DNA of 25,528 nucleotides, taken from positions 1 through 25,528 of the forward strand of contig CAYZZX010000017.1 in the NCBI GenBank assembly GCA_964483085.1. Direction: 5' to 3'. This DNA is from JALHFZ01 sp964483085 (GTDB lineage: Bacteria > Synergistota > Synergistia > Synergistales > Aminobacteriaceae). Shown here in pieces: positions 14,018-21,267 of this stretch. The position numbers were made by a program, and so were the translations under genes. The first letter of the stretch is position 1. Each line of letters begins with the position of its first letter. The notes under the pieces were generated by a model. That model saw only the letters and a program-made list of their open reading frames with translations, ran no database searches and was not told where the DNA came from.

Positions 14018-16187
14018 TGGTTCCCCCTTCTTGTTCATCCAAGTTCTTCACCGGTAATCCCATAGCTCTATCCATCTCCGCTGCAAAACGCTCCTTCGCT
14101 CCGCGAAGTTCCGCCAGGGGCCTTTCTGCTGCCTCCCGGTCACCCCGGAGTGCCGCCTTTTCGATTTCATCCGAAAGGAGCATCATCTCCCGGGCCTCCA
14201 CGTTGGCTGAAGCCCCTCGCAGAAGATGGGCCTTCGTGATAATTTCCTCAGTCTTGAGATCCTTTGTGGCCCCTTCGAGTTCATGGAGAATCTTCTCTGA
14301 ATCGGAGAGAAAAAGATGCAGGGCCTTGCAGCAGAGCTCTTCATCCTGTCCCATCCTTTCAAGCAAAACTTCTCTCCGGAAAACCGCCCGCTCCTGCGGC
14401 TCCTCTTCCCCGGTTTTTGCGGGAGGAGGGGCTTCCTCACTGCTGAAAATACTGCATAACAGGTCTCTGAGAGCCTCCGGAAGGATAGGTTTTGCGATAT
14501 ACCCCTCCATTCCCGCTTCGAGATATCGCTCTCTGTCGGAAGGAAGGATATTCGCCGTCATGGCGGCTACCGGCACCTGAGGGTTGAGCGCCGGAGAAGA
14601 GGGCCCCCTCAGGCGGCGCACTGTCTCGACGCCATCCATGACGGGCATCTGAATATCCATGAGGACAAGGTCGTATCTGCCGGCGGCGAGCTTTTCAAGG
14701 GCCTCGGCACCGTTTTCCGCCGTCTCCACCGAGAATACTCCGAGCTTCTTGAGCATGGACAGCGCCACGAGCCTGCTTGTGGCGTTGTCATCCACTACAA
14801 GGACGGAGAGGTCCTCCTTCCACCGGTCGCACTTTCCGATGTCCTCTTTGTTCTGAGAGGCTTTCGCCGGAAGGGCAATTTTTTTCAGCGGAAGAGTAAA
14901 GGTAAAGGTAGCCCCCTTCCCCTCGGCACTCTCAAAGGATATTGTACCCCCCATCCCCTCGACAAGGCGCTTCGAGATGACGAGGCCGAGCCCCGTACCG
15001 CCGTATTTCCTGGTGGTAGAGGCGTCTCCCTGAACAAAGGGCTGAAAGAGCTCCGCCCCTTTTTCCGAAGAGATGCCGATGCCTGTATCCCGAACGTTCA
15101 CGGACAGCAGAATGCTTTCCGCACCTTCCTCCAGAATTCTTCCGTCGACGAAGATCCCTCCCCTGCGTGTGAATTTCAGCCCATTTCCGATGAGATTTCC
15201 GAGCACCTGGCGCAGCCGGTGTGAATCTCCCGACACCTTTTCAGGGACCGCTCCTTCAAGGATCATAGCAAAGTCAAGTTCCTTTTGTTTCGCCCGGGGA
15301 GAAAAGCTTTCACCGACGCTCTCCCAGACTTCCCGAAGGCTGAAGGGTGCATCCTCGAAGGAGAGCTTTCCCGCCTCCATCTTGGAGAAATCGAGGAGAT
15401 CGCTGACAAGACGGAGAAGAGAGGCGGATTCGTCCCTGAGGATTTTGATCATGCTCCGCTGACGGGCGGTTATCTCTGTATCGTCCAAAAGGGCGGCCAT
15501 ACCAAGAATTCCGTTCAGAGGCGTGCGGATCTCGTGGCTGACATTTGCCAGAAAGAGGTCCCTCGCCCGCATGGCCGTGGCGAGATTCCGCTCCGACTCC
15601 TCAAGACCTCGCACCTTATGACTGAGTTCGCTGTTGAGATTCTGTACGAGGGAATAGAGCTCGGCATTCTGAAGAATTCCCGCGAGGGAGCTGAAAAGCA
15701 CGGTGAGAAAGGCAAAGGAGAGATCGAGTATCCCCGACTCGTCCTCTCCCAGCAACCCCATGAAGATGCCCATAGTTCTGTTCTGGGTGATGATCGAATG
15801 AAGGAGGATCTTGTTTTTTCCATCGGAAGCCGTGACGATGACGGGGCGGTTGCGGTCTATTGTCCAGGCGAAGGTGCGGTCCTCCACGAGGAGTGCCATC
15901 TCCTTTTCGAAAAAGGGCAGATCATAGGAAGGGTCGGTGAAGGAGGGAAAATACTCCAGGCCGTCGGAAGAGAAGAGAAAAAAGGCCAGGGCGTTGAAAT
16001 GAACGAAATTTCGGATTTTTTCAGCGCACTCCTTGAGAAGGTTTTCTTCAGAGAAATCGTCGTCCACAGCCACGGAGAATCCGAGAGCTTCCACGGCTGA
16101 ATCGAGTATACCCTTGGCCGTTTCTCGCTCCCTCGTGAGCACGGTAATTCTTTCATTCAGAGCGTCCATGTTTTTTCGCCTGTTCAT
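13998..16187 (-). CDS. Hybrid sensor histidine kinase (GAF-like, HisKA, HATPase, REC, HPt)
   Basis: This is a multistep phosphorelay kinase. Residues ~1-190 form a coiled N-terminal stretch and a probable GAF-like sensing domain; no transmembrane segment is evident, so it is likely cytosolic. The HisKA phospho-His is in ANVSHEIRTPLNGIL near residue 216. The HATPase boxes are NLIGNGLKFT, DTGIGIS and GGTGLGLVISKRL. The receiver Asp is in LVLMDIQMPVMDG near 510, with Lys in IAKPI. The HPt His is in AHLLRGASANVEA near 652. All catalytic residues are present. The ATG at 16187 follows GAGG by six bases. It starts seven bases after the HDOD gene stop and overlaps the REC-GGDEF gene, its most likely phosphorylation target. 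The signal sensed is unknown. 729 residues. Confidence 0.94.
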   Translation of the reverse strand: MNRRKNMDALNERITVLTRERETAKGILDSAVEALGFSVAVDDDFSEENLLKECAEKIRNFVHFNALAFFLFSSDGLEYFPSFTDPSYDLPFFEKEMALLVEDRTFAWTIDRNRPVIVTASDGKNKILLHSIITQNRTMGIFMGLLGEDESGILDLSFAFLTVLFSSLAGILQNAELYSLVQNLNSELSHKVRGLEESERNLATAMRARDLFLANVSHEIRTPLNGILGMAALLDDTEITARQRSMIKILRDESASLLRLVSDLLDFSKMEAGKLSFEDAPFSLREVWESVGESFSPRAKQKELDFAMILEGAVPEKVSGDSHRLRQVLGNLIGNGLKFTRRGGIFVDGRILEEGAESILLSVNVRDTGIGISSEKGAELFQPFVQGDASTTRKYGGTGLGLVISKRLVEGMGGTISFESAEGKGATFTFTLPLKKIALPAKASQNKEDIGKCDRWKEDLSVLVVDDNATSRLVALSMLKKLGVFSVETAENGAEALEKLAAGRYDLVLMDIQMPVMDGVETVRRLRGPSSPALNPQVPVAAMTANILPSDRERYLEAGMEGYIAKPILPEALRDLLCSIFSSEEAPPPAKTGEEEPQERAVFRREVLLERMGQDEELCCKALHLFLSDSEKILHELEGATKDLKTEEIITKAHLLRGASANVEAREMMLLSDEIEKAALRGDREAAERPLAELRGAKERFAAEMDRAMGLPVKNLDEQEGGTNEDPDC

Positions 16188-16194
16188 GAGGGCC

Positions 16195-17433
16195 TCACGC
16201 GACCAGGAAGATGTTCATGATTTCCTGAAGCTGCCGTTCCGCCTGAACCAGCACGGACTCCACATCTCCGGGGGCAAGGGAGATGTAGTCGAGTATGGCG
16301 GGGTCGAGAGGAGCGCTGTAGAGGGATCCGCTTGTTCCGAAGCGCATTGCATTCGCCAGAAAGTCCCCTCCGTGAACGAAGGCCGCCTCTTCAGGAGCCC
16401 GTTCGTCAAGGGGAGCATGGTGGTAGTCGCACAGGCGGCGTATGCTTTCGGGGATGTTCCATTCTTCAAGCAGTACCTTGCCCACAGCGGCATGATCGAA
16501 GCCGAAGACCCTCTTCTCGGCCTGCCAGAGGGGGATCCTTTCAAAGAGGGAGAGTTCGAGGGCGTAGGTCATCTCGGCGGGGGATTTGCTGTAGAGGATG
16601 ATTCTGCCGATATCATGAAGAAGACCGGCAAGGAAAAAACGCTCCTCACTGCGCACCCTTTTACTGTAGGCCAGCAGGCGAGAAAACACCCCGCAGGCGA
16701 CGGAGTGTTTCCAGTAGGATTTCATGTCCACATACTCCGGAGAGACGTGTTCGAAGACGGTCATGGTGGAGACGGCAAGGGCGAGGGAGGTCAGTTCATT
16801 TGAGCCCACGATGGCGATTGCCCTCGGTATTGAGAGTATGGGCTGTGGAAAGGCGTAAAAGGAGCTGTTCACCAGCCGGAGAAGCCGGGCGGTGAGGCTC
16901 GGATCTTTGCTCACGACTCTGGCGATGGACGTGGCTGAACTGAGGGGTGAATTGATGACCTCCTGTATCTTGAAATAGATATCGGGAAAGGAGACAAGGC
17001 GAACCTGGTTTCTGCCGAGTTCCCGGGCGGAAAAGGTCTTGCCGAAATGGCCCCGTGGAGGGCGGGGAGGAAGGGTGCGGTGAGGAAGGGGGGGCGGAAG
17101 AACCCCCGATTCGATATTTTCCGCAAAGCCCCTGGAACAATACTCCCGGACCTCAGAGACGCGACGGTCCTCCCCCTCCGAAGGAGGAAAGTAGGAGGCC
17201 ACATAGGCCTCGCTCTGCCTCAGCGACTCCTCCCGAAGCAGACTCTTCTCGAGTATATCGGCGTCCTCTTCCCCCTCGATATCGGCCCCGGTGATGCCCC
17301 AGACTTTGAACATTCCGATATACTTCTCCTTGAGGACCGCACCCTTGCCGAGAATAACCCGCCCGCCGGGGGTCACGAGGTCTTCCTCGAGGATCATCCC
17401 CTCCTGAAGGTTGTTCACGCTCACTCTTCCCAT
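16195..17433 (-). CDS. HDOD-domain signalling protein
   Basis: HDOD proteins are signalling adaptors related to HD phosphohydrolases, often found with cyclic-di-GMP systems; most lack demonstrated enzyme activity. The first ~75 residues resemble the short N-terminal segment seen before HD-GYP domains (LQEGMILEEDLVTPGG, ILGKGAVL). A low-complexity, proline-rich linker follows (VLPPPLPHRTLPPRPPRG). The HDOD domain covers about 145-350 (INSPLSSATSIARVVSKDP, LLRLVNSSFYA, AGLLHDIGR near 274, GFDHAAVGKVLLEEWN). The ATG at 17433 follows GGGGAG by six bases; the GTG at 17469 has no properly spaced site. Length is 412 residues. It is the first gene of the kinase-diguanylate cyclase operon, seven bases before the kinase, so it probably works in the same pathway. 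Its direct partner is not evident. Confidence 0.87.
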   Translation of the reverse strand: MGRVSVNNLQEGMILEEDLVTPGGRVILGKGAVLKEKYIGMFKVWGITGADIEGEEDADILEKSLLREESLRQSEAYVASYFPPSEGEDRRVSEVREYCSRGFAENIESGVLPPPLPHRTLPPRPPRGHFGKTFSARELGRNQVRLVSFPDIYFKIQEVINSPLSSATSIARVVSKDPSLTARLLRLVNSSFYAFPQPILSIPRAIAIVGSNELTSLALAVSTMTVFEHVSPEYVDMKSYWKHSVACGVFSRLLAYSKRVRSEERFFLAGLLHDIGRIILYSKSPAEMTYALELSLFERIPLWQAEKRVFGFDHAAVGKVLLEEWNIPESIRRLCDYHHAPLDERAPEEAAFVHGGDFLANAMRFGTSGSLYSAPLDPAILDYISLAPGDVESVLVQAERQLQEIMNIFLVA

Positions 17434-17648
17434 TTCGGGCTCCCCGTCTTTCCGCAGCGGCACCGCCACCTCAGGGACCGTTCATCTTCGGTTATAGCGC
17501 AACTGGAACATCGAAGCATTCTCTTCCTCCGCTCATATTTTTTCTATTATACGTATTTTCGCTCTTTCCTGCCTCATTGAAATCAGAGATAATAAATGTG
17601 AAAGTTAAAAACAGTAGACATTCTTGACGATAGAGAGGGGGATTCGCT

Positions 17649-18281
17649 ATGAACACGCTTCACAAGATGTCACGCATCCTTCTTTTTCTCCTGCTATTTT
17701 CCGTGGCCGGTATCTCTGAAGGGGCCATTGATAATAACGCAGTCAACAGGGCTTGGAAAAGAATCTCCGCCCAGACGGGTATGGAATATAAGGCCGTACT
17801 CTTCGAGCAGAAGAAGGAACCGAATGCATGGGTTAAATTCTCGTCGGGAAACCACTCCGTCCATGTCACCACCGGCCTCATGAATATCCTTGACCGGGAG
17901 GACGAAATCGCCGGAATCCTCGCCCACGAAGCGGGGCACATCAAGCTTGGACATTATAACAGCTCGGTGGGGCGGAACCTCCTGTGGGGGCTTCTCTTCC
18001 GGGCTCTTGAGGGCAACACCGCCGGAGAAATCGCAGGAAGCGTGGGGATCGGCCTCGCCGAATCGGGCTTCAGCAGAGAACAGGAAGTGGAGGCCGACGA
18101 CTACGGCATCCGGATAGCGGCGGACGCCGGATATTCCCCCTGGGGGCTGGTTCGGGCCATGGAGAAGATGAAGGCCGCAGGATACACTACATCGCCCAGC
18201 GGATTTAACTCCCATCCGCCGACAGAGCGCCGGCTTGAGCGCCTTCGAAAAAACGCCTCGGCCATAGCGCCAAGAAATTAG
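17649..18281 (+). CDS. Exported M48-family zinc metalloprotease
   Basis: This is a small peptidase of the M48 group that includes the periplasmic quality-control proteases LoiP (YggG) and BepA. A signal peptide (RILLFLLLFSVAGISEGA) places it in the periplasm or membrane surface. The zinc motif is HEAGH (93-97) in ILAHEAGHIKLGH; the third ligand is probably E148 in QEVEADDYG, followed by RIAADAGYSPWGLVRAMEKM and the family end motif SHPPTERR. At 210 residues it has a single protease domain with no TPR extension. There is no Cys lipobox, so it is not evidently a lipoprotein. The ATG at 17649 follows GAGAGGGGG. It appears to be a single gene, divergent from the HDOD operon. Its substrates are unknown. 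Confidence 0.9.
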   Translation: MNTLHKMSRILLFLLLFSVAGISEGAIDNNAVNRAWKRISAQTGMEYKAVLFEQKKEPNAWVKFSSGNHSVHVTTGLMNILDREDEIAGILAHEAGHIKLGHYNSSVGRNLLWGLLFRALEGNTAGEIAGSVGIGLAESGFSREQEVEADDYGIRIAADAGYSPWGLVRAMEKMKAAGYTTSPSGFNSHPPTERRLERLRKNASAIAPRN

Positions 18282-18287
18282 AAGCTC

Positions 18288-18355
18288 TTAAAAAAACTGA
18301 AGAAAAGATTTACAATGAAGGGGTGTGTCGTAGACACACCCCTTCGTGGTATTAT
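18288..18355 (+). promoter_or_regulatory. Promoter region of the second aminotransferase with a 13-bp inverted repeat
   Basis: Two candidate promoters flank a perfect inverted repeat. The first is TTAAAA (18288-18293), 17 bases, TACAAT (18311-18316). The second is an extended -10, TG-G-TATTAT, with the hexamer at 18350-18355. Between them lies GAAGGGGTGTGTC-GTA-GACACACCCCTTC (18317-18345). If the first promoter is used, the repeat is the start of the transcript; if the second is used, it covers the -35 and spacer. Either fits an operator. It could also be a T-less terminator for the upstream protease gene. Confidence 0.45.
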
Positions 18356-18421
18356 TGTAGAGAAATATGTTTCGCTTGTGGCGTAAAATCGGAATAATAA
18401 AGCAAGAATATCACAATTCGA

Positions 18422-18427
18422 GGGAGG
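18422..18427 (+). promoter_or_regulatory. Ribosome binding site that fixes the second aminotransferase start
   Basis: GGGAGG, eight bases before the ATG at 18436. It rules out the in-frame ATG at 18367, 69 bases upstream, which lacks a binding site and would add an unrelated basic N-terminus. Confidence 0.8.
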
Positions 18428-18435
18428 CATGGAGA

Positions 18436-19659
18436 ATGAGCGGAATCTGGCAGGATAACTTCAGCTCCATAGCGAAGAATAACCGTCCGTCACCGATCAG
18501 GGAGATGCTGGGGTTGATCAAAAAGCCGGGGATGATCTCCTTTGCGGGGGGAATGCCCGCGCCGGAGATTTTTCCCGTGGACAAGTTCTACGAAGGGGCT
18601 CACATCCTCAAGGATGACGGGCAGAACCTTCTGCAATACGGAACCACCGATGGGTACCCTCCCCTGAAGGAGTTCCTCGCCTCCTGGACGGCCCCTCGAA
18701 TGGGCCGGACGGTCTCCAGCCAGGAGATGCTCATCACCACCGGTTCCCAGCAGGCCCTCGACCTCTTCGCGTGGTCTCTCATAGATGAGGGGGACTATGT
18801 CATCACCGAAGACCCCACCTATCTCGCGGCCCTGACAGTCTTCTATAATCACGGAGGAAATTTTCTCGGCGTTCCCATGGACCGGGACGGGATGCAGGTG
18901 GAGCTTCTCCCCGACATGATCCGCAAGGCCCGAGCCGAAGGGAAGAAGATCAAGTTCATCTACACCATCGTGAACTTCCAGAACCCCGCGGGGAGCACTA
19001 TGTCCCTCGAACGGAGAAAGCGTCTCGTGGAGATCTCGAAGGAGTTCAACCTCCCCATCTTCGAGGACGACCCCTACGGCTACGTCCGTTTTGACGGCGA
19101 ACACCTTCCCTCCATCTTCTCCTTCCACGATGAGGGGGGCGTTGTCTACGCCGGCTCTTTCTCTAAGATCCTCTCTCCGGGTACACGGATCGGCTGGGTC
19201 ACCGGCCCGAAGGAGATCATCCGCAACCTGACGGTCTTCAAACAGTCCACTGACCTCTGCTCGAGCACCATCACTCAGGCCCTCGTGGCCGAGTACTGCA
19301 TGAAGGGACACCTCGAAGCTCATCTTCCTGTGATCATCGACAACTACAGAATCAAGCGGGACGCCATGGAGAAGAGCTTTGAAAAACACCTCGCCCCCCT
19401 TGGCGTCACCTGGGTGAAGCCTGACGGAGGGTTCTTCTACTGGCTTAACTTCCCCGGAGTGGACACGAACAAACTCTTTGAGCGCTCCGTCGCGAAGAAC
19501 GTGGCCTTCGTTCCGGGCGGCCCCTTCTGCCCCTCCCAGGGAACGGGAATTCATAACGCCCGCCTCTGCTATACTTTCCCCTCTCCCGAGACCATCGAAG
19601 AGGGTGTCCGCCGCCTTGCCGAAGCGGTCAACGAACTTGGCATTCCTGCCGTTCAATAA
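18436..19659 (+). CDS. PLP-dependent aminotransferase (LysN / MocR-like subfamily)
   Basis: Members include 2-aminoadipate, aromatic and branched-chain aminotransferases of broad specificity. The features are SFAGGMPAPEIFP near the start (subfamily hallmark), the glycine-rich QYGTTDGYPPLKEFL and TTGSQQALDLF, the cofactor-stacking Asn in NFQNPAGSTMS, FEDDPYGYVRF, the Schiff-base lysine K244 in AGSFSKILSPGTRIGW, and a C-terminal Arg in NARLCYTF. There is no GntR-like DNA-binding domain, so this is an enzyme and not a MocR regulator. Length is 407 residues from the ATG at 18436. It is a single gene with a promoter region at 18288-18355 and a terminator at 19683-19718. It probably complements the aminotransferase at 4891 by covering other amino acids. 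Exact substrates are not readable. Confidence 0.92.
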   Translation: MSGIWQDNFSSIAKNNRPSPIREMLGLIKKPGMISFAGGMPAPEIFPVDKFYEGAHILKDDGQNLLQYGTTDGYPPLKEFLASWTAPRMGRTVSSQEMLITTGSQQALDLFAWSLIDEGDYVITEDPTYLAALTVFYNHGGNFLGVPMDRDGMQVELLPDMIRKARAEGKKIKFIYTIVNFQNPAGSTMSLERRKRLVEISKEFNLPIFEDDPYGYVRFDGEHLPSIFSFHDEGGVVYAGSFSKILSPGTRIGWVTGPKEIIRNLTVFKQSTDLCSSTITQALVAEYCMKGHLEAHLPVIIDNYRIKRDAMEKSFEKHLAPLGVTWVKPDGGFFYWLNFPGVDTNKLFERSVAKNVAFVPGGPFCPSQGTGIHNARLCYTFPSPETIEEGVRRLAEAVNELGIPAVQ

Positions 19660-19682
19660 CCCTGAGGAGTAAAATGACCCTC

Positions 19683-19718
19683 AGCCCTCTCTTCTTTCGA
19701 AGAGGGGGCTTTCTTTTT
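19683..19718 (+). terminator. Intrinsic terminator of the second aminotransferase gene
   Basis: A 12-base-pair stem, AGCCCTCTCTTC / GAAGAGGGGGCT with one G-U pair and a TTTC loop, is followed by TTCTTTTT. It starts 23 bases after the stop codon. Confidence 0.9.
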
Positions 19719-19727
19719 CCGGAAAAA
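19714..19727. promoter_or_regulatory. TTTTTCCGGAAAAA palindrome upstream of mnmE
   Basis: A perfect 14-base palindrome overlapping the terminator T tract and lying about 65 bases before the mnmE start. It contains the same 12-base core as the palindrome at 4813-4824. It may be a shared operator, or simply the T tract followed by an A tract. Confidence 0.25.
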
Positions 19728-19794
19728 AAGGCCTTTACTGTTGTAAAATACAGGGAGGAGCTGAAACTCTACCCCACGCCGAGGAGGAAAGACC

Positions 19795-21204
19795 ATGGAG
19801 AGAAAGGACACCCTGCACCCGGAGCATGATATCATCGCCGCCATCGGCACCGCCTGGGGAGAGGCCGGAATTGCCATCGTCCGCCTGTCGGGAGAGGGTT
19901 CCCGGGAACTTGCAGGAAAACTTCTCTCCCTCGCTCCACCCCTTACGGCGACCCCCGCCCGTTTTCTGCGCAACGCTCTGCTTCTCGATGATAAGGGCGA
20001 CCCCATAGACCAGGTCCTTGCCGTATGGTTTGCTCCTCCCAAAAGCTACACCGGTGAGGAGCTCGTGGAGATCCACACCCACGGGGGGACCCTCGTCGCC
20101 CGCAAATGCCTCGACCTGCTTCTCTGCGGCGGCGCCCGACTCGCCGAGCCGGGGGAATTCACCCGCCGGGCTTTTCTTTCGGGACGAATCGATCTCACCC
20201 AGGCGGAAGCCGTCCTCGGCGTCATCCGGTCCCGAAGCGACGAGGCCCTCCGGGCGGCCGTGCGCACCTTGAGGGGCGAGCTGGCCGAGTTTGCCCGGGA
20301 CATTTACAATGAGATCCTCGCCCTTTCGGGAACTCTGGAAGCGGCCCTTGACTTTCCCGAGGAGGATCTCCCCTCAGGAGAGGAGAACGAACTGGTTCTC
20401 ACCATCCAAACGGTGGAACAGACCTTGAGGGACCTTCTCGACCGATGCGCCACGGGGCTTCTTCTTCGGGAGGGAATCCGCGTTGCCATCGTCGGCCGGC
20501 CGAACGTGGGAAAATCCTCCCTTCTCAACGCCCTGCTGAAGGAGTCGCGGGCAATTGTCACGGCCATCCCAGGCACCACGAGGGATCTTATCGAAGAGGT
20601 CATTACGTGCAGAGGGGTTCCCCTGCGGCTGATAGACACCGCTGGAATGGGCCTTCCAGCCGATGAGGTGGAGGCCATCGGCATATCCCTCGCCGAGGGA
20701 GTGTTTCAGGACGCAGACGTGCGGATCTGGGTCGTGGACGGCAGCGTTCCTCTCCACCCGGACGACCTGAAAATGGCGGAACGCCTTCCGGGAAGAGAGC
20801 ACGTGGTCGCCGTGAACAAGTCGGATCTTCCTTCGGGAGCTGCGGAGGGAGACAGAACAACTGCGGAGTTCGTTGCGGATCTATTGCCTGGAAGTACGGT
20901 CCTCTCCATCTCGGCGAAGGAAAACCGGGGAATGGAGATGCTGAAGGACGCCATTCTCACCGCCATCGCCGGAGGGGGCACCCTCGAGGCCGGGCTGAAC
21001 GCCTCCGCCCGGCAGGTCGGGGAGATACGCTCTGCGGCAGGCTTCCTTAAAGACGCCTCAGAGACCCTCGCGGCCGGGATGGGGCAGGACGTGGCCGCCT
21101 CAAGCCTGGGGGAAGCCCGCAGGGCTCTGGAGCGCCTTCTCGGGATCGAAAGCGACGACACCCTGCTGAACTATATCTTCAGTCAGTTCTGTCTGGGAAA
21201 ATAG
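19795..21204 (+). CDS. mnmE: tRNA modification GTPase MnmE (TrmE)
   Basis: With MnmG it installs the 5-aminomethyl-type group on wobble uridine 34 of certain tRNAs. The N-terminal tetrahydrofolate-binding domain (AAIGTAWGEAGIAIVRLSG, YTGEELVEIHTHGG) is followed by helices flanking an inserted G domain: G1 GRPNVGKS (234-241), G2 region IPGTTRD, G3 DTAG (281-284) and G4 NKSD (341-344). The C-terminus ends FCLGK; the catalytic Cys is kept, and Leu replaces the usual Ile of CIGK. At 469 residues it has standard length. The ATG at 19795 follows GAGGAGGAAA closely. It is a single gene between two terminators, and mnmG is not in the window. It converges on the pepA operon. Confidence 0.98.
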   Translation: MERKDTLHPEHDIIAAIGTAWGEAGIAIVRLSGEGSRELAGKLLSLAPPLTATPARFLRNALLLDDKGDPIDQVLAVWFAPPKSYTGEELVEIHTHGGTLVARKCLDLLLCGGARLAEPGEFTRRAFLSGRIDLTQAEAVLGVIRSRSDEALRAAVRTLRGELAEFARDIYNEILALSGTLEAALDFPEEDLPSGEENELVLTIQTVEQTLRDLLDRCATGLLLREGIRVAIVGRPNVGKSSLLNALLKESRAIVTAIPGTTRDLIEEVITCRGVPLRLIDTAGMGLPADEVEAIGISLAEGVFQDADVRIWVVDGSVPLHPDDLKMAERLPGREHVVAVNKSDLPSGAAEGDRTTAEFVADLLPGSTVLSISAKENRGMEMLKDAILTAIAGGGTLEAGLNASARQVGEIRSAAGFLKDASETLAAGMGQDVAASSLGEARRALERLLGIESDDTLLNYIFSQFCLGK

Positions 21205-21220
21205 CTTCGCCCTCACCCAT

Positions 21221-21260
21221 AAAAACATTGGGCGGCTCTTAAGAGCCGCCCAATGTTTTT
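21221..21260. terminator. 40-base perfect palindromic bidirectional terminator (mnmE / pepA)
   Basis: Twenty-base arms, AAAAACATTGGGCGGCTCTT and its exact complement, meet with no spacer. The stem ends in five T on either strand. It sits 17 bases after the mnmE stop and 8 bases from the pepA stop, so it can end transcripts from both directions. Confidence 0.93.
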
Positions 21261-21267
21261 GATCATT

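Noticed and set aside
18490..19656. 388-codon minus-strand frame opposite the second aminotransferase
   Set aside because: It is a complementary-strand shadow of a gene with intact PLP-enzyme motifs.
19744..19749. TAAAAT as -10 box of mnmE
   Set aside because: There is no -35 match and no proper TGn extension; it may still work, but the evidence is insufficient.
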